A program made the position numbers and the translations under genes. Source: Saccharina japonica (taxonomy: Eukaryota; Sar; Phaeophyceae; Laminariales; Laminariaceae). From it: 64,000 nt of DNA. The notes below the pieces were generated by a model, which was not told the origin of the DNA, did not search any database, and saw nothing but the letters and a program-made list of their open reading frames with translations. The stretch lies in assembly GCA_008828725.1 (NCBI GenBank), contig MEHQ01001687.1:171236-235235 (forward strand), read 5' to 3'. Of the stretch, positions 32,882 to 44,660 are shown piece by piece; the first letter of the stretch is position 1; the number at the start of each line of letters is the position of its first letter.

Positions 32882-34755
32882 GTGTGTATTGATACGATAG
32901 CTCTTCTTCTCGATGTAGCTGTATTATATGCAGCGCGTTGCTCTGTATAGTTGGCAGGTTTTGTTTTATTTTCGGTAAACCATGGCAGTAGTGATAGTAG
33001 TATATGCATGTATTCATAGTAGTAGTGGTTGTTGTGGTGGTGGTGTTAGTAGCAGTATGATATAGGAGTGGTGGTAGTATCAATAGTAGTGTTGGCAGTA
33101 ATGGTCTTTAATAGGAGTAGGAGTGAAAAGTTGGTGGTGGTGTTGGTGCTGTAGTAGCACTAGTAACAGCAGTAGTAGTATTATTAGGTGGTGGTAGTAG
33201 TGGTAGTAGTGGTGGTAGTGGTAGTAGCAGTGGTAGTAGTAGTGGTAGTATTAGTAGTAGTAGTAGTGGTAGTAGTAGTAGTAGTGGTAGTAGTAGCACT
33301 GCTGTATGATACTAATGAAACCTGGATGCCGCCAGAAATCAATCATACCTCTTCCTCCCTCCCCTTTTAATAAAATGTGTACCTATTAATAGTATATATG
33401 CAAGTATACTACAGTTTCTTCGTCAAGCACATCGACCCCCCACCCCCACCCCCCCAGCCCCTCCCCTCCTTCATGCACTACATACTGCAGTATTATTAAC
33501 ACCAAAAAAACAAGTTATTTTGTCATACCAAACACCTTGAAACCGGTTTAGAACTGCATTCCCGTAGCGGGGACAAAACATCTTGGAATTAGAGGAAGAC
33601 ACAGGTTTCTGCAAAGCAGTGCACTATTACGGTGGACCATAGAAAATAGGACCAGATTTATTTTTGTAGGGACATACACCACTTGGTATTCCCACACACG
33701 CGATCAACCAATCAATGCCAGTTGCTGCTGTCAAAGTGGGCTACGTACGTACTCAGCCAAAGAATAGGAACCACAACGCCGAATTCTCTCTACGAGAACA
33801 ACAAACCGCAGATTATTCTTACGTCGGTTTTCGATCCCTATTAAACATTATAGTATAAATATAGGGAAATATCTAGTTGGAAGTATTTGGTTTTCGTGTG
33901 TGTACCGTAGGTGCCAGGACGAAATATCATATTGTTAGTAATAGTAGAACTATTAATAGATTAATGTACAGGTTTTTGTTTGTACCTTATATGCCCCCCT
34001 ATTNGGGGGGGGGGAGGGGGGGGTTAAAAACAGCCGTGCAGGCGCTTACGGCTTCGGTGCTTTGTTGGTTTTGGTGTGGTTGAACGAGCGGCGGTGTTTG
34101 TGAGTTGTGAACGAGGTGGGCGGGTCTCGATTGCGCCGGCTGTCGGTCTGGATGCAGGAGCGCGTGCCGTGCAAGCGGTACGATGCGCGGACCCCCCCTC
34201 CCCCACTCGCCCGATTCAGGGGTCGCTTCGCTTCGTTTCGGTTTGTTTCGCTACGCTTCGTTTCAATTCGTTTCGTTTCGCTTTCCTTTAGTTCCATTCT
34301 CACGTTTGGCTGAAACGGTTAGTTGGTTACGCTTCGTCTCTTTCTTCCCGTGTCTCTCCCAGAATATTCCGAGCGCCGTTCCCCGAAAGCACAAAAAACA
34401 CCGCTGTACATATACATACACATATATGAGCTACGTATGATAGGTACGTGCGACAAACGCACGCAAACAGCATATCCATCCGCCAAAACATTTACGTTTG
34501 CACCTTTGAACGTGTACGTAGTGTTGTTACGAACTGTTTCACTTGTTTTTGTTGCCTTGTACTACACCACGCCATCACCGTACACATCGCATCACCAACC
34601 AACACACCAAGCTACCACGGCACCAGGTGTATACCACGCTCTAACCAACACAAAACTACCAAGCGGCCCGACCGGGCGACCGAGCGGCCACGCCATGCTC
34701 CTTCCTGGTAACAAAACATCGCGCACAGCCGTGCCGGCTTGAGAGGATGACTGAC
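32882..34755. other. non-coding stretch after PWP1 exon 9
   Basis: Contains (AGT/GGT)n (33000-33300), a degenerate family-1 MITE (33530-33612), family-2 fragments (33625-33670, 33840-34003), the N at 34004 in poly-G, and a TTCG-rich low-complexity tract (34210-34300). The expected PWP1 exon 10 (FLAS-type blade) was not found. Confidence 0.7.
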
Positions 34756-34843
34756 CTTCGCAACGATACTCGCGGCGCTGACGGTCTTGTACAGACTATC
34801 CGCCTTCTTCGCGACCACGAATTTCACTCCCCTGCCGAACTCC
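34756..34843 (-). CDS. RNASEH2A: RNase H2 catalytic subunit A, single exon
   Basis: 88-nt exon between acceptor ACCCCAG and donor AAG|GTCAGT. One base plus 29 codons include GVKFVVAKKADSLYKTVSAA and then SIVAK. This is the strongly conserved block of eukaryotic RNase HII/H2A (human version [20 protein letters not shown]); the Asp of KKAD corresponds to the fourth carboxylate of the DEDD active site. The enzyme cleaves RNA strands and single ribonucleotides in RNA/DNA hybrids in the nucleus. No other RNase H2A exon was found between 34.0 and 36.0 kb on this strand, although the protein is normally about 300 residues. The exon sits between an N within poly-G and the duplicated eIF5 block, so it may be a stranded assembly piece. 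Confidence 0.8.
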
Positions 34844-36040
34844 CTGGGGTTTCATTTCGGGAAGGGCGTTGCCGGGGGACGGGGGATCGGGGAAGGCGAG
34901 AGAAATAACGTCAAGGGGAAGGGAAAATCCCAAATTCCAAATTTTCAGGCTTTAACTTTTTCTTCGTGGGTCGGAGGTCGGGGGGGCGGGGTGGGGGGTA
35001 CTTCATTTTAATGCGTGGTTGTAGTCGTATGACCATAGGGGGGGGGGTACTAATTTGTTGCTTGCCTTAGTCATTTGATCGTTGACCACGCACCCCTTTC
35101 GAGACGGAGCAAGACCGTGCAAACGCAAACGCAAAAAAAAGGGGACACAGCGGGAATTCAGGTAAAACACAGGACGATGATATCTATATACTCGAAGTAC
35201 AATGGAGTAAGACTTCGTGCAAACAGTACGTAGTAGGTTTCCATTTTTGGTTATTCTTTTTCTTTCGGGATGGAATGTTTCTGAGTGATCAACGTTGAAT
35301 CTCATGGCAAACTCAACAACATAAATAATAACAATAAAAATAAAAATGATATCATCAGTTCATCAGTTAGAAATATGTTAGGCCAGTATACCCTTTATTG
35401 TAGCGCGCGCGTCGTTTACAGTTTCTACTACTGTCTTGTGCTGTAGTGGTTGGTGGCTAGCCGCAGTGGGATAACCCTGCCCCCATGGAGAAGAGGTTTG
35501 GTACACTAGATAGTAGCGAGAAAACGATCGCTATCTTACGTAGGAGATAGATGGTGGCCATAGGCGGCGAAACGGGAAGGGGATAGCATTATCAAAGAGT
35601 TTCTTTGTAACATATTGAAACAACGTAATGAGCGCCCAAATGCTGGAGGTGTCTCTATTAGGAGTAGGAACGGTGCTCCGTCTCGAAAGGGGTGCGTGGT
35701 CAATGGTCGAATGACTAAGGGTCAATGGTCCAATGGCTAAGGCAAGCGATAGATGCTATGGTCATGCCCTCCGCCCCTCATCTTCGTCCTTCCCCCACTC
35801 TACATTCCCCCCCACCCCATCCCCGACCCTTTCCCCACCCTACAACTCCCCCTCAACCCCCAGCCGCCGAACCGCAGCCAACCGCAACCCCGACCGATCG
35901 CAAGTGCAACTTGCAGCTTCCAATTCAACTTCAACTGCAACTACAACGGCATCTGCAACCAGTACCGGAAAAAAACACCTCGAACCAAGCGCTCGACTTT
36001 TTTCACCTCTTGCAACCTGCCCCCCCCCCCCCCCCCCCCC
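34844..36040. other. repeat-filled stretch up to the duplication junction
   Basis: Inverted R-D fragment (35020-35110), second R-E copy (35510-35755), a C-rich CCCCACCC and CAACTTCAA-rich segment (35780-36020) and a poly-C run ending at the junction. No further RNase H2A exon was recognised. Confidence 0.7.
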
Positions 36041-39000
36041 GTTGGACGTGCCGTCCTGCATGTGGCGGCGGATTGCGGCTACGGAATCGTCGAAGGCGAC
36101 CGCGTCTTCCACCTCCAGGCTCTGGGAGGTCGCCACCACGTCTCCGAATTCGCTGCCAAAAGTGAAAAGAGACGGCAAGGTCGCAATCATCAATACATCA
36201 ATCATCAAATTTATGAACCATGTATACGTATATATACGAGTCATTTCATTCATCGTCAGTAAATCCAGGGATCGAATTCATCAGATTTGCATCATTGAAC
36301 CATGAATCGTGCATCATATATACCAGGTATATATTTGAAAAAAAAAAAAAAAAAAACAGCTGTGAGATGGAGGATTTCGTCGAAACTCATTTTTGCTACC
36401 AGGTATATACGTAGCTGAGTGTGATACTTCTATATACCATGTGCGTGCATCACTAATCGTCAGTAATCCAGTAATCAATCGTCAACCACACGTTATGAAG
36501 TATGCCACGATGTGTTACGGCCATAAATAACCTGTTGACATAGTGCACCGATCAAAAACATCACCATCGATGTATCACAAAAAAAAACAACCATCGATCG
36601 TCGGTCGTCAAACGATCAAAATCTTCGACGAGTCCATTCGAATGGAGGCTCGCGAGCAAAAAAGCAAAAAAGCAGCAACAAAAACAACAACAACAACAAC
36701 AACAACAACACTTATATACGCCATTAGACAACGAAAACAACAATTTGTTCCACGAAGCTCCAAGATCAGAGCGCGAGCAACAACAGCACTAGCGATAAGA
36801 CAGGACATAATCTTTTTACGGCGCTGTTTTATCGGAGTACAGAATACACGCACCAACAAGAGAGTAAAAAGCAAGAAAACAGCACAAACTACCACGACGC
36901 TGCCAGATCAAAATCAGAGTGCATGTCACAACAGCAGCAGCAGCAGAGCAAACACACAGCACACACTACCGGAGGCGGCTATGATACGGGAGAGCATTGG
37001 AGGCGGCTATGGTACGACGGCGGGTTCGGACTCACTCAACGACGGGCTTAGCGGTGCCGTTTTCGGCATCCTCGTTGGAGGCATTCTCCTTGTCGCGCTT
37101 CTTCTTGTCCTGATATCATGGCCAAAACAAAGGAAACAGTCAAAACGACAGCATCGTGGTAAATACGCCATATGCACGGGTTGCAATATTTTACGAACAA
37201 GTAGGTGAAACGGCAGGGAAAGTTATAGGCAAGGCAAGGCAAGGCAAGGCAAGGCAAGGCAAGGCAGAGCAGGGCAGGGCAGGGCAGGGCGAGGCAGGGC
37301 AGGGCAGCGCAAGACGAGGAGAGGCGAGGCGAGGCAAGGCAAGGCAAGGCAAGGCAAGGCAAGGCAAGGCAAGGCGAGGCGAGGCGAGGCGAGGCGAGGC
37401 GAGGCGAGGCAAGGCCAGGGACACAAAAAGTCAACGCCAGGCGAGGCGAGGCGAGGCAAGGAAAGGCAAGGCAAGGCAAGGCAAGGCAAGGCAAGGCAAG
37501 GCAAGGCAAGGCAAGGCAAGGCAAGGCAAGGCAAGGCAAGACAGGGCAAGGCAAAAGCACAAAGTCAACGCAAGGCAAATCAAAGCCAAGCCTGTCACAG
37601 CAACAGAGTTATATAAATACGACTTGTTGGCGTGATTCGATCAGACCTTCCATTTCACGCAAGACTCCCAACAAAAAAAAATACAAGGAACAAGAAACAT
37701 AACGCCCCGCGGTCAATGAAGCACACCCACCCACCTTCTTCTTCTTGTCCTTCTTCTCCTTCGGCGAGTCGTCCCCGTCAAGTGGCTCCTCTTCCTTCTT
37801 CTTCTCCTGAACGATCGATCGATAAATAAAAATACCATGTTCTGACATCAGTAGGTTGGAGGAAAGCCGGCCAGTACCATATTCAGGCATCGGTAGGCTC
37901 GTCGGGTATGGACAGTCAGTCGGTCGGTCCATATGAATTAGCGTAACCAGGCAACAACAGACTTTGATTGGATTCATTCGGAGTCCAGCCTTTCATTTTT
38001 TTTTCCATTACACGCACGATCTGGGTGGTTGGTTTTTGATCAGGTAAACAATCGAACGGATCGATATCCCTCCCTCCCTCCCTCTCTCCCTTCCCGAGAG
38101 CACACAAGGAGGACAAGATAATTGCCCTCGCCGGACAGATGGATCATCTAGATCATCTAGATCATCTAGATCCGCATGATCTACATCTACATCATCTAGA
38201 TCCGTATGATCTACATCTAGATAAATTAGACCCGGATGATCTACATCTAGATAATCTAGATCCGTATGATCTACATCTAGATAATCTCGATCCGTATGAT
38301 CTACATCTAGATCATCTAGATCCGTATGATCTAAATCCAGATCACCTAGACCCGTATGATCTAGATCCAGATCATCTAGGTCCGTATGATCTATAGATCT
38401 AAATCCACATCATTTAAATCCATATCATCAAGGTCTACATCGTGTAGACCATGTAGATCATCCACGTAGATCTAGATAATATCTACATCATCTGGATCAA
38501 CATCATCTATTAAATCCAGATGGTCTAAATCCAGATCATGTCTAGCTCATCTAGATATGTGAATGTTCTAAACACACCTTGGATAGATAGATCGATCGTG
38601 ATCTATCTATCTGTCTACCGTAGATCACCTAGTTCCTCACCGGCCGTTGTGGGAGGTTGTGCAGGAGCCGCATACTACCGATCCAACCCAGGACAACCGT
38701 CCTAATTCAATAGATCATGAGGAATATACGGGTCCGGTCCCACCCGATAAAACGAGCAAAATTCGTTCGCAAGATCGGGAATACATCTATATATATAAAC
38801 GAGCAAAAAATAGTTCGCAAGATCGGGAATGGATCTGTATCTTGTCTTGGAAGATTGATCTGAAGATTGATCTATTATTAATAATAGATAAACCGAGTGG
38901 AAAATCGATGATCTTTCCGAGGCGTGCAAGCAAAAAATGTTCCCATCCAAACGTTCCGAGAGCGAGCGAAAGCCAAAGCAAATCGCAACTCCAACCCCCC

Positions 39001-42000
39001 AACAACCCACCTTCTTCTCGCGCTTCTTCTCTTTGGAGTCCTTGGAGTCTTTGTCCTTGCTTTTCTTCGCCTTCTTTGCGGTGTTCACGATGTACGTGCA
39101 AAGCTGAAACATCGACAACGAAAAATACACGGCAAAAAAAACACACACAGAAATAGAGGCAAGCGTGTATATACAGATATACCAGGGTTAGGGTACGTAC
39201 GTATACACGAAAGCAGTGGGAACTACTATATACAAGGTACGTATATACTGCTTGTGATACATGTCGGCTCGACGTTAGCACGGAGCATACATTTGAAACC
39301 TGCATCAAGTGTATATGTACACCGACTTTCGAAAATAATACAGCAGTAGTACGAAGTAAACATTCGTGAGAGCGTAAACGCACGCACTGCGACTCGTAAT
39401 TAAACAAAAGCGAAACACCTGTCCGTCTTGGCTGGAAGTCAGAATGCTTGTCGGTCGTAGGCATGATATCATACATGTGACCATATTCGGCACGCTTTTA
39501 CGTAGCGCCACCATCAAAGACAATCGCGACGAATAAATACATCGTACATGCAGTACGAACGGCACGGCCGACCGGGGGAAAAACCAAAACAAAATTTAAA
39601 CAACAGAAACTCCTCACCTTGTGCGACATGTCGACCATGTCCTTTGCACCGCAGGCGTAGCACTTGTGGAAGATGGCGCCGTTCTTGATCTTGTACTCTG
39701 CGACAATAGGGGTGCAAACACAAAAATATGGGTGTAAACACACAAGAAAAAAAAAAAGAAGAAAAGAAAAGACGAAGGACAACCATTAAGAACACGATTT
39801 TCACCCTTTGTAACCCATTCAGAACTGAAAAAAATGCCCCACACTAATTCCAAGTAGTGTGTTCCCAAATACGTGGGACAGTTCAGTTCTTAAGGGGTTA
39901 AGTAGTACTCATCATGTATAATATGACCATGTATGGCATGATAAGTACTCCAAAAATGAACCAGCTGTACGAGCAGTGCTAACTACAGTAGTGTAGTCCC
40001 CAATCGTCAGCCCTATTCCGAAGGTATGTTTCAAGCATATTATATACTTCGTACCAAGGTATATACCTGGGATGTATGATATGTACATATCATATACCTG
40101 GTACGCGTTACCCGCTTTCCATTTGGGTATGTAGTAAGATACTTCCAAACAACAACGGGATACAATTTGGATAGGTGCATACCTATATATACAGTTGTAG
40201 TAAAATACCTAAAAATTCGACACAGAAAATAATTTTTTAAAAAGTGAAAAAAAAGAAGACAAAAAGACAAAAAAAAGTGAAAAAATCGCCAAAAATAAAA
40301 CGGAAAACATCGATTAAAAAAAAACTCACACACGTACACACACATACCGGCAACAAAAAACCAAAAACACTCACTGGACTCGGGGAGCCTGCAGTTGGGG
40401 CAGAGCACGAAGAGTTCGACGTACTTGTGCACGAGCTGCTGGAGGGTGGCGTTAGTGTGGGCACCGTTAACGATCGCGCGTTCGTCCTCCTCGTTGTAGC
40501 GAGTCTGCGCGCCACAGCCACGACAAATTCACAATCCAAGCAAAAGCACAACACACGCCCAAAAGAGAAAAAATCATAATGAGAAAAATGTTTTTTTTTT
40601 CAAGTGATGATAAAAAAACGATTAAAAACGAAATGATGGGGGGAAAAAACACACACACACACACGCAGCACGGTGGGGGGGGAGGGGGGGGGGGGTCCGG
40701 AGGCTTGACCCTTATATACCCATGCACAAATTATGTCGAGGGAGTCTTGATTAAACTGCTGCCTGTGTAAGTCGAAAGCATTTCCTGCTTTCCTTCCGGC
40801 AGTGCATGTACCCTCTCAGTCCTGCCACCGAGAGTGCCCACCCATGAACCCATCCCGGCCCGTCACACCACTGGACAGCTCAACAACTACAAGATGTGAG
40901 CCCCACATGCGCCCGGTTATTGCATGTGCTATTACGGAGGAACATATATATATATATGGTAAATATGACCAAATATTGTTCGTAAAAAGTAAAAATAGAT
41001 AAATGTACAGGTTTTTGTGTGTACAGGTGTGTACCGCGAGCAAAGCTGTAGACTCTTGTCTCCATCATTCACCTGAGCACCGAGCTCGGTGCCGAAGAAC
41101 TTGCAGACCTCTCCGGGGTCGCGCTTGAGGGCGAGAGAGAGGTCCATCACGTTGAAGATGACGGTCTTGATGCCGTTGCCCCTGCCTTCGACCTTGCCTA
41201 TCACGCGGGGCATCTTGTACCTGTTCGTTCCAAAGTGACAAAAGGAAACACCGCGGTGCATAGGTGCATAGGGCCAAGCGGCAAACCGATATGATCGTGT
41301 TACTACATATCTAAGGAAACAACGCGGTGCATACGAGGGTCAAGCGGCAAACCGATATGATTGTGTTACTACATATCTAAGGAAACAACGCGGTACATAG
41401 GGTCACGCGGCAAACCAATATGATCGTGTTACTGTGATACATACATATCTACCGCCGTGGCATACGAGTACGTAGTTCATTTAACCTGGCATGTTTGTGC
41501 AATAAAATAACGCAACATATAGGGAGTGTCGCGACGACAAACCAATACGTATGGTGTTACTACAGAGTTACTATCGGGGCATATTTGTCTTCTTGTTCTC
41601 ATTTTTCGGTTCGGCTTGTGTCGTTGTGTTCTCGTACCCGGTACGTTAGCATCTCAGGACCAACGCCCAAACGGGTAGGGTGGATCGTAAATGATCCGAG
41701 TCTGGCGGGAAGGCTTCTTGGCCTGGGTTTTTGTTAGTGGATGAGCTGCGGCAAGTTCCACACTACCCGGAGAGTTTACTCTTCGGGTGGCTATCCCCAC
41801 CGCACCGGGCCCCCTCGGGGGTCAGGTCGGGTCAACATGCTCAAGTTACCGAAGGTCGTAGACAGCAAGGGCTGATACTTCCGAGGGAGCATGGAGTGAA
41901 TTGACACACGACACGAAGTGAGACGTGGAAGTGTGGAGGGCGTAAGCTTTATTTTGACCCATCCGCCGGAGGATAAAAAATAAAAAATAAAAATAAAAAA

Positions 42001-44660
42001 ATAAAAAACTTGCCTTGCCCAATAATTAGCGTTTATTTTGTTTTGGTTTTTCTCTTTTTTACAGTCTGTGACCACATAATTTGTATCTCTCTAGGATTAG
42101 GAATCAGGACAGGCACTGGGTGTACTGATGTGGTTGGGTAGAAAGAACGGGTTTAATGTGAAGACAACACACACAACACACACTGCTGCTGTACCTGTTT
42201 CGCACAATAAAAGAATGCGATTCGTAAGAGTCGCGACGACAAACCAATACCAGGTACGTATGGTGCTTACTCACTATAACTACCGTTACTATCGGGGCAT
42301 AGTTAGTAGTACCTGTTATGCACAACAAAATGACGCGATTGAATCGCGAAGACAAACCAATTGCATATTATATATATATATGGTTCGACCGTTACAAGCA
42401 CCCGTTACACACAATTCAAACAACGCGATAGAGTGGCTCGCGACGGCAACCAATATCCCGTTACTACCGGTACTACCCTGGTAAAGCTCCTTTAGAGCCG
42501 AACCATGGTTTGGGGCCAAAAACACATGGATGGGCGTGGTGTTAGATGATGTTTGATGTTTGGAGAAACACAAATTATAAGAAATAACGCCACCGAAATT
42601 GGTGCAAAACCAAAATATCGACTGTTTAATCTCAGTACTTACCAGGTATATATATACAAGGGCTCCGCTGCGCGGGCGGCTAACGCCGCCCGCTACGCTC
42701 GCGGAAGGAAGAATATAACCAAACAATGTGAAAAGGGTAAAAGAGGAAAATAAATTAGCTGCAATTGGCGACTTGATAATGCCAAGAGCTGCATCTGTAT
42801 GTCGGCAAATACAGGACATACAGTGAATATCTGATTTCCAACACGAAAACAAATCGCGAAGAAGGCAAAGATCCACTCCGATGGCGGCTGACGCCGTCCG
42901 CTACGCTCGTGCAAGGAAAGGGGCAGAAGAGGTCCACGATGTGGTGCAAGGACCGACTTGAAAATGCCAGGAGATTCATGGTGCAATGCAGCGAAATACG
43001 TACTGCTGTGTGTACGTACAACTGAACGTGCAGTACCCGCCTACCGCTCTGTATCGTAATGCAGGGGTTCTGGTATGTGGCAAGTGGCAAAGCACCTACG
43101 ACACGACAGCAGCACTCGTACACCACAAAGAAGAGTAAAAAAAAAAAGTACAGGCGACTTGCAAATGCATAGTAGATAGATAGAGCTGCTCCAGGACAAC
43201 AAAGCTCTATATTCGAAAGGAAGAGAAAGCACAGCAACACGGCTCACAGCACGGCGGTGCGCTGCCTGCTGTGGGTGAGATGTATGCCGTTTCCGTGACT
43301 ATGTGTGTTACTGTAGCATACAACAACAGTACTAGTAGTATGGTGTGACAAACAACAGATCGACAACTAACTACAGCAACAGCAACGACAACAAAAAGCA
43401 CCCACCCACCCACACACCCATTCACCCACCCACACACCCAACATGTGCTACACCAGCACCAGCAGTACGCCGAACTATATATGCCAGAGCGGGGCCGGCA
43501 TCGATGCGGAGCCCTGGTGGCACTATGCCGGCACTTACGCGGAGCCCTTGTATCGGACGCCAAAAAAAAACTCAATTTTTCCCGATTTTTGTTTTTCGGA
43601 GCTTTTCATCTTGAAATTAGTGCAAGAACGGCTAACTCGCCCAGTTCAAGGTATTTTTCGATTCTGACCGAGGTTCTGGAGATCAATTTTTTATTTTTTT
43701 ACTTTTTTTGGACTCTTTGAAAAATATATCTTGATTTTAGTGCGGAAGGGCATATCTTGAAATTAGTGTGGAAATTATTTATCTTGAAATTAGTGTGGGT
43801 AGAAGAAAGCAGAGAAAACCAAGAACTTCGGGAAAGCAAGGATCGTAGAAGGGTGAATTATTTGTCGTAGACTATCTGAGAGCGCAGCAGGTGATTGTGA
43901 TCAAGTTAAAAAAAAACGAGGACAAATGTAAGTAAGTCTATATGTATGTACGAGCTGGTTCCAGCAAAAGGCGAGGCATTTCTATCCTGGTAAATAAATA
44001 CGACGCGTCGTTTTAGATAACACCATTTTTTGTTTCGGAGTTTGGGTGAAATTTCAGTGAAAAAGGAAAATGATGCGAAAAAGTTGTAAAAGTAGTGCCC
44101 ATTCCTTACACTGCTGTCGCTGCCATACAAGAATACATATATTATATGTACAGTACAATCAGTACGGAGTACGGACTGTTCTAGCGTTTGTGCAGGCCGC
44201 ACACGTGCTTACACATACAATTGCGACAGGTTTCCCGCAAATACACTCACACCTCAAACGCTATTATGCTACGCGGGCTTTGTTTATTTCGATACTCGAC
44301 AGAAAATTAACAAGACCAACAAGCTGACAAGCTGTGATGCTTTGACAACCGAACGGCGTTACACTTACCGCTACTAAAAATCTTAGAAACCCTCAAGAAA
44401 CAAAAGCGGACCTGGTTCATCAATCCACAACTGGCGAGTTTAAAACCCTGTTCGAAGCATACCACAGCAGCAGCAGCAGCTTGCGGCAGCACAATAACCT
44501 AACATAAAAATAAAAATAACGAACACGATAAAAATCATGACAACATTCCGAAACTACAAAATGTTTACTCGTGTTAAAACAAATATTACGAAACGCTCTC
44601 TCGCCTGTACTCGGGGTCATCGATAGGCTCCGTGCCCGAAATGTTGATGTTCCCCGACAT
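36041..44660 (-). CDS. EIF5: eIF5, partial copy 2 (exons 1-8, exon 8 truncated)
   Basis: Translation initiation factor 5. Exons: 44605-44660 (start ATG), 41073-41220, 40375-40504, 39618-39697, 39011-39103, 37735-37806, 37036-37109, and 36041-36152 (cut). Exon 1 encodes [18 protein letters not shown] plus two bases of Arg. Exon 2 continues [20 protein letters not shown], the diagnostic eIF5 N-terminal block, where the family has its GAP-active N-terminal domain. Exons 3-4 give the C-x2-C / C-x2-C zinc ribbon. Using the full exon 8 of the other copy, exons 1-8 encode about 260 residues, against about 430 for human eIF5, so the C-terminal W2 domain that binds eIF2-beta and eIF1 is missing. Exon 8 stops abruptly in a poly-C run at 36020-36040, where copy 1 continues for 15 more coding bases to a real donor. 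Intron 1 uses an apparent GC donor. Confidence 0.93.
37229..37546 (+). repeat. (AAGGC)n minisatellite, copy 2
   Basis: Shorter counterpart of the array at 1238-1643, with the same variant order interrupted at 37418-37440. The size difference is what one expects between alleles. Confidence 0.95.
38136..38405 (+). repeat. GATC-rich 30-bp minisatellite, copy 2
   Basis: Same array as 2276-2545. Because the unit is 30 bp, one plus-strand frame stays open for 85 codons (38139-38396) with a 10-residue period [10 protein letters not shown]. It is intronic and antisense to eIF5, so coding is unlikely. Confidence 0.9.
39810..39901. mobile_element. TTAA-MITE (family 1), duplicate copy
   Basis: Counterpart of 3925-4015 in the second segmental copy, with only a few base changes, so it was present before the copies separated. 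Confidence 0.8.
40931..41036. mobile_element. family-2 MITE in eIF5 intron 2, degenerate
   Basis: ATTACGGAGGAACATATATA then GACCAAATATTGTTCGTAAA and GTGTACCG; the right inverted end is missing. Confidence 0.6.
41225..41455 (+). repeat. ~65-bp tandem repeat in eIF5 intron 1
   Basis: Three units around GGAAACAACGCGGTGCATA and CGGCAAACCGATATGAT. Looser copies (GCGACGACAAACCAATAC) recur at 41527-41580, 42225-42300 and 42340-42450, so the intron seems to have grown by repeated local duplication. Confidence 0.8.
44605..44660 (-). CDS. EIF5: eIF5 exon 1 (initiator) with GC splice donor
   Basis: The ATG at 44660 begins 18 codons plus AG. The next bases are GCGAGAG, so the donor reads CAG|GCGAGA, a GC rather than a GT. 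The AG joins the first G of exon 2 (41220) to make Arg, giving EYR-YKMPR, which matches the FYRYKMPR type of junction conserved in eIF5. The only nearby GT (in AGCGTTTCG) would end the exon in a phase incompatible with exon 2. The upstream leader is GC-rich with CAG/CGG runs and has no obvious TATA. Confidence 0.8.

Larger units (their letters stand above)
36041..40655 (+). repeat. segmental duplication, copy 2
   Basis: Second copy of 57-4770. It begins exactly where a 20-base poly-C run ends inside eIF5 exon 8, and ends beside a poly-G/(AC)n tract at 40655-40695. It continues into authentic eIF5 upstream sequence, whereas copy 1 does not. Confidence 0.95.

Noticed and set aside
35725-36305. 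Plus-strand ORFs of 146-190 codons crossing 36040
   Set aside because: They read through the poly-C junction and antisense to eIF5 exon 8; composition is Pro-rich from C-runs.
43443-43667. Plus-strand ORF starting [16 protein letters not shown]
   Set aside because: Contains an internal ~33-bp duplication and no splice support; it is antisense within eIF5 intron 1.
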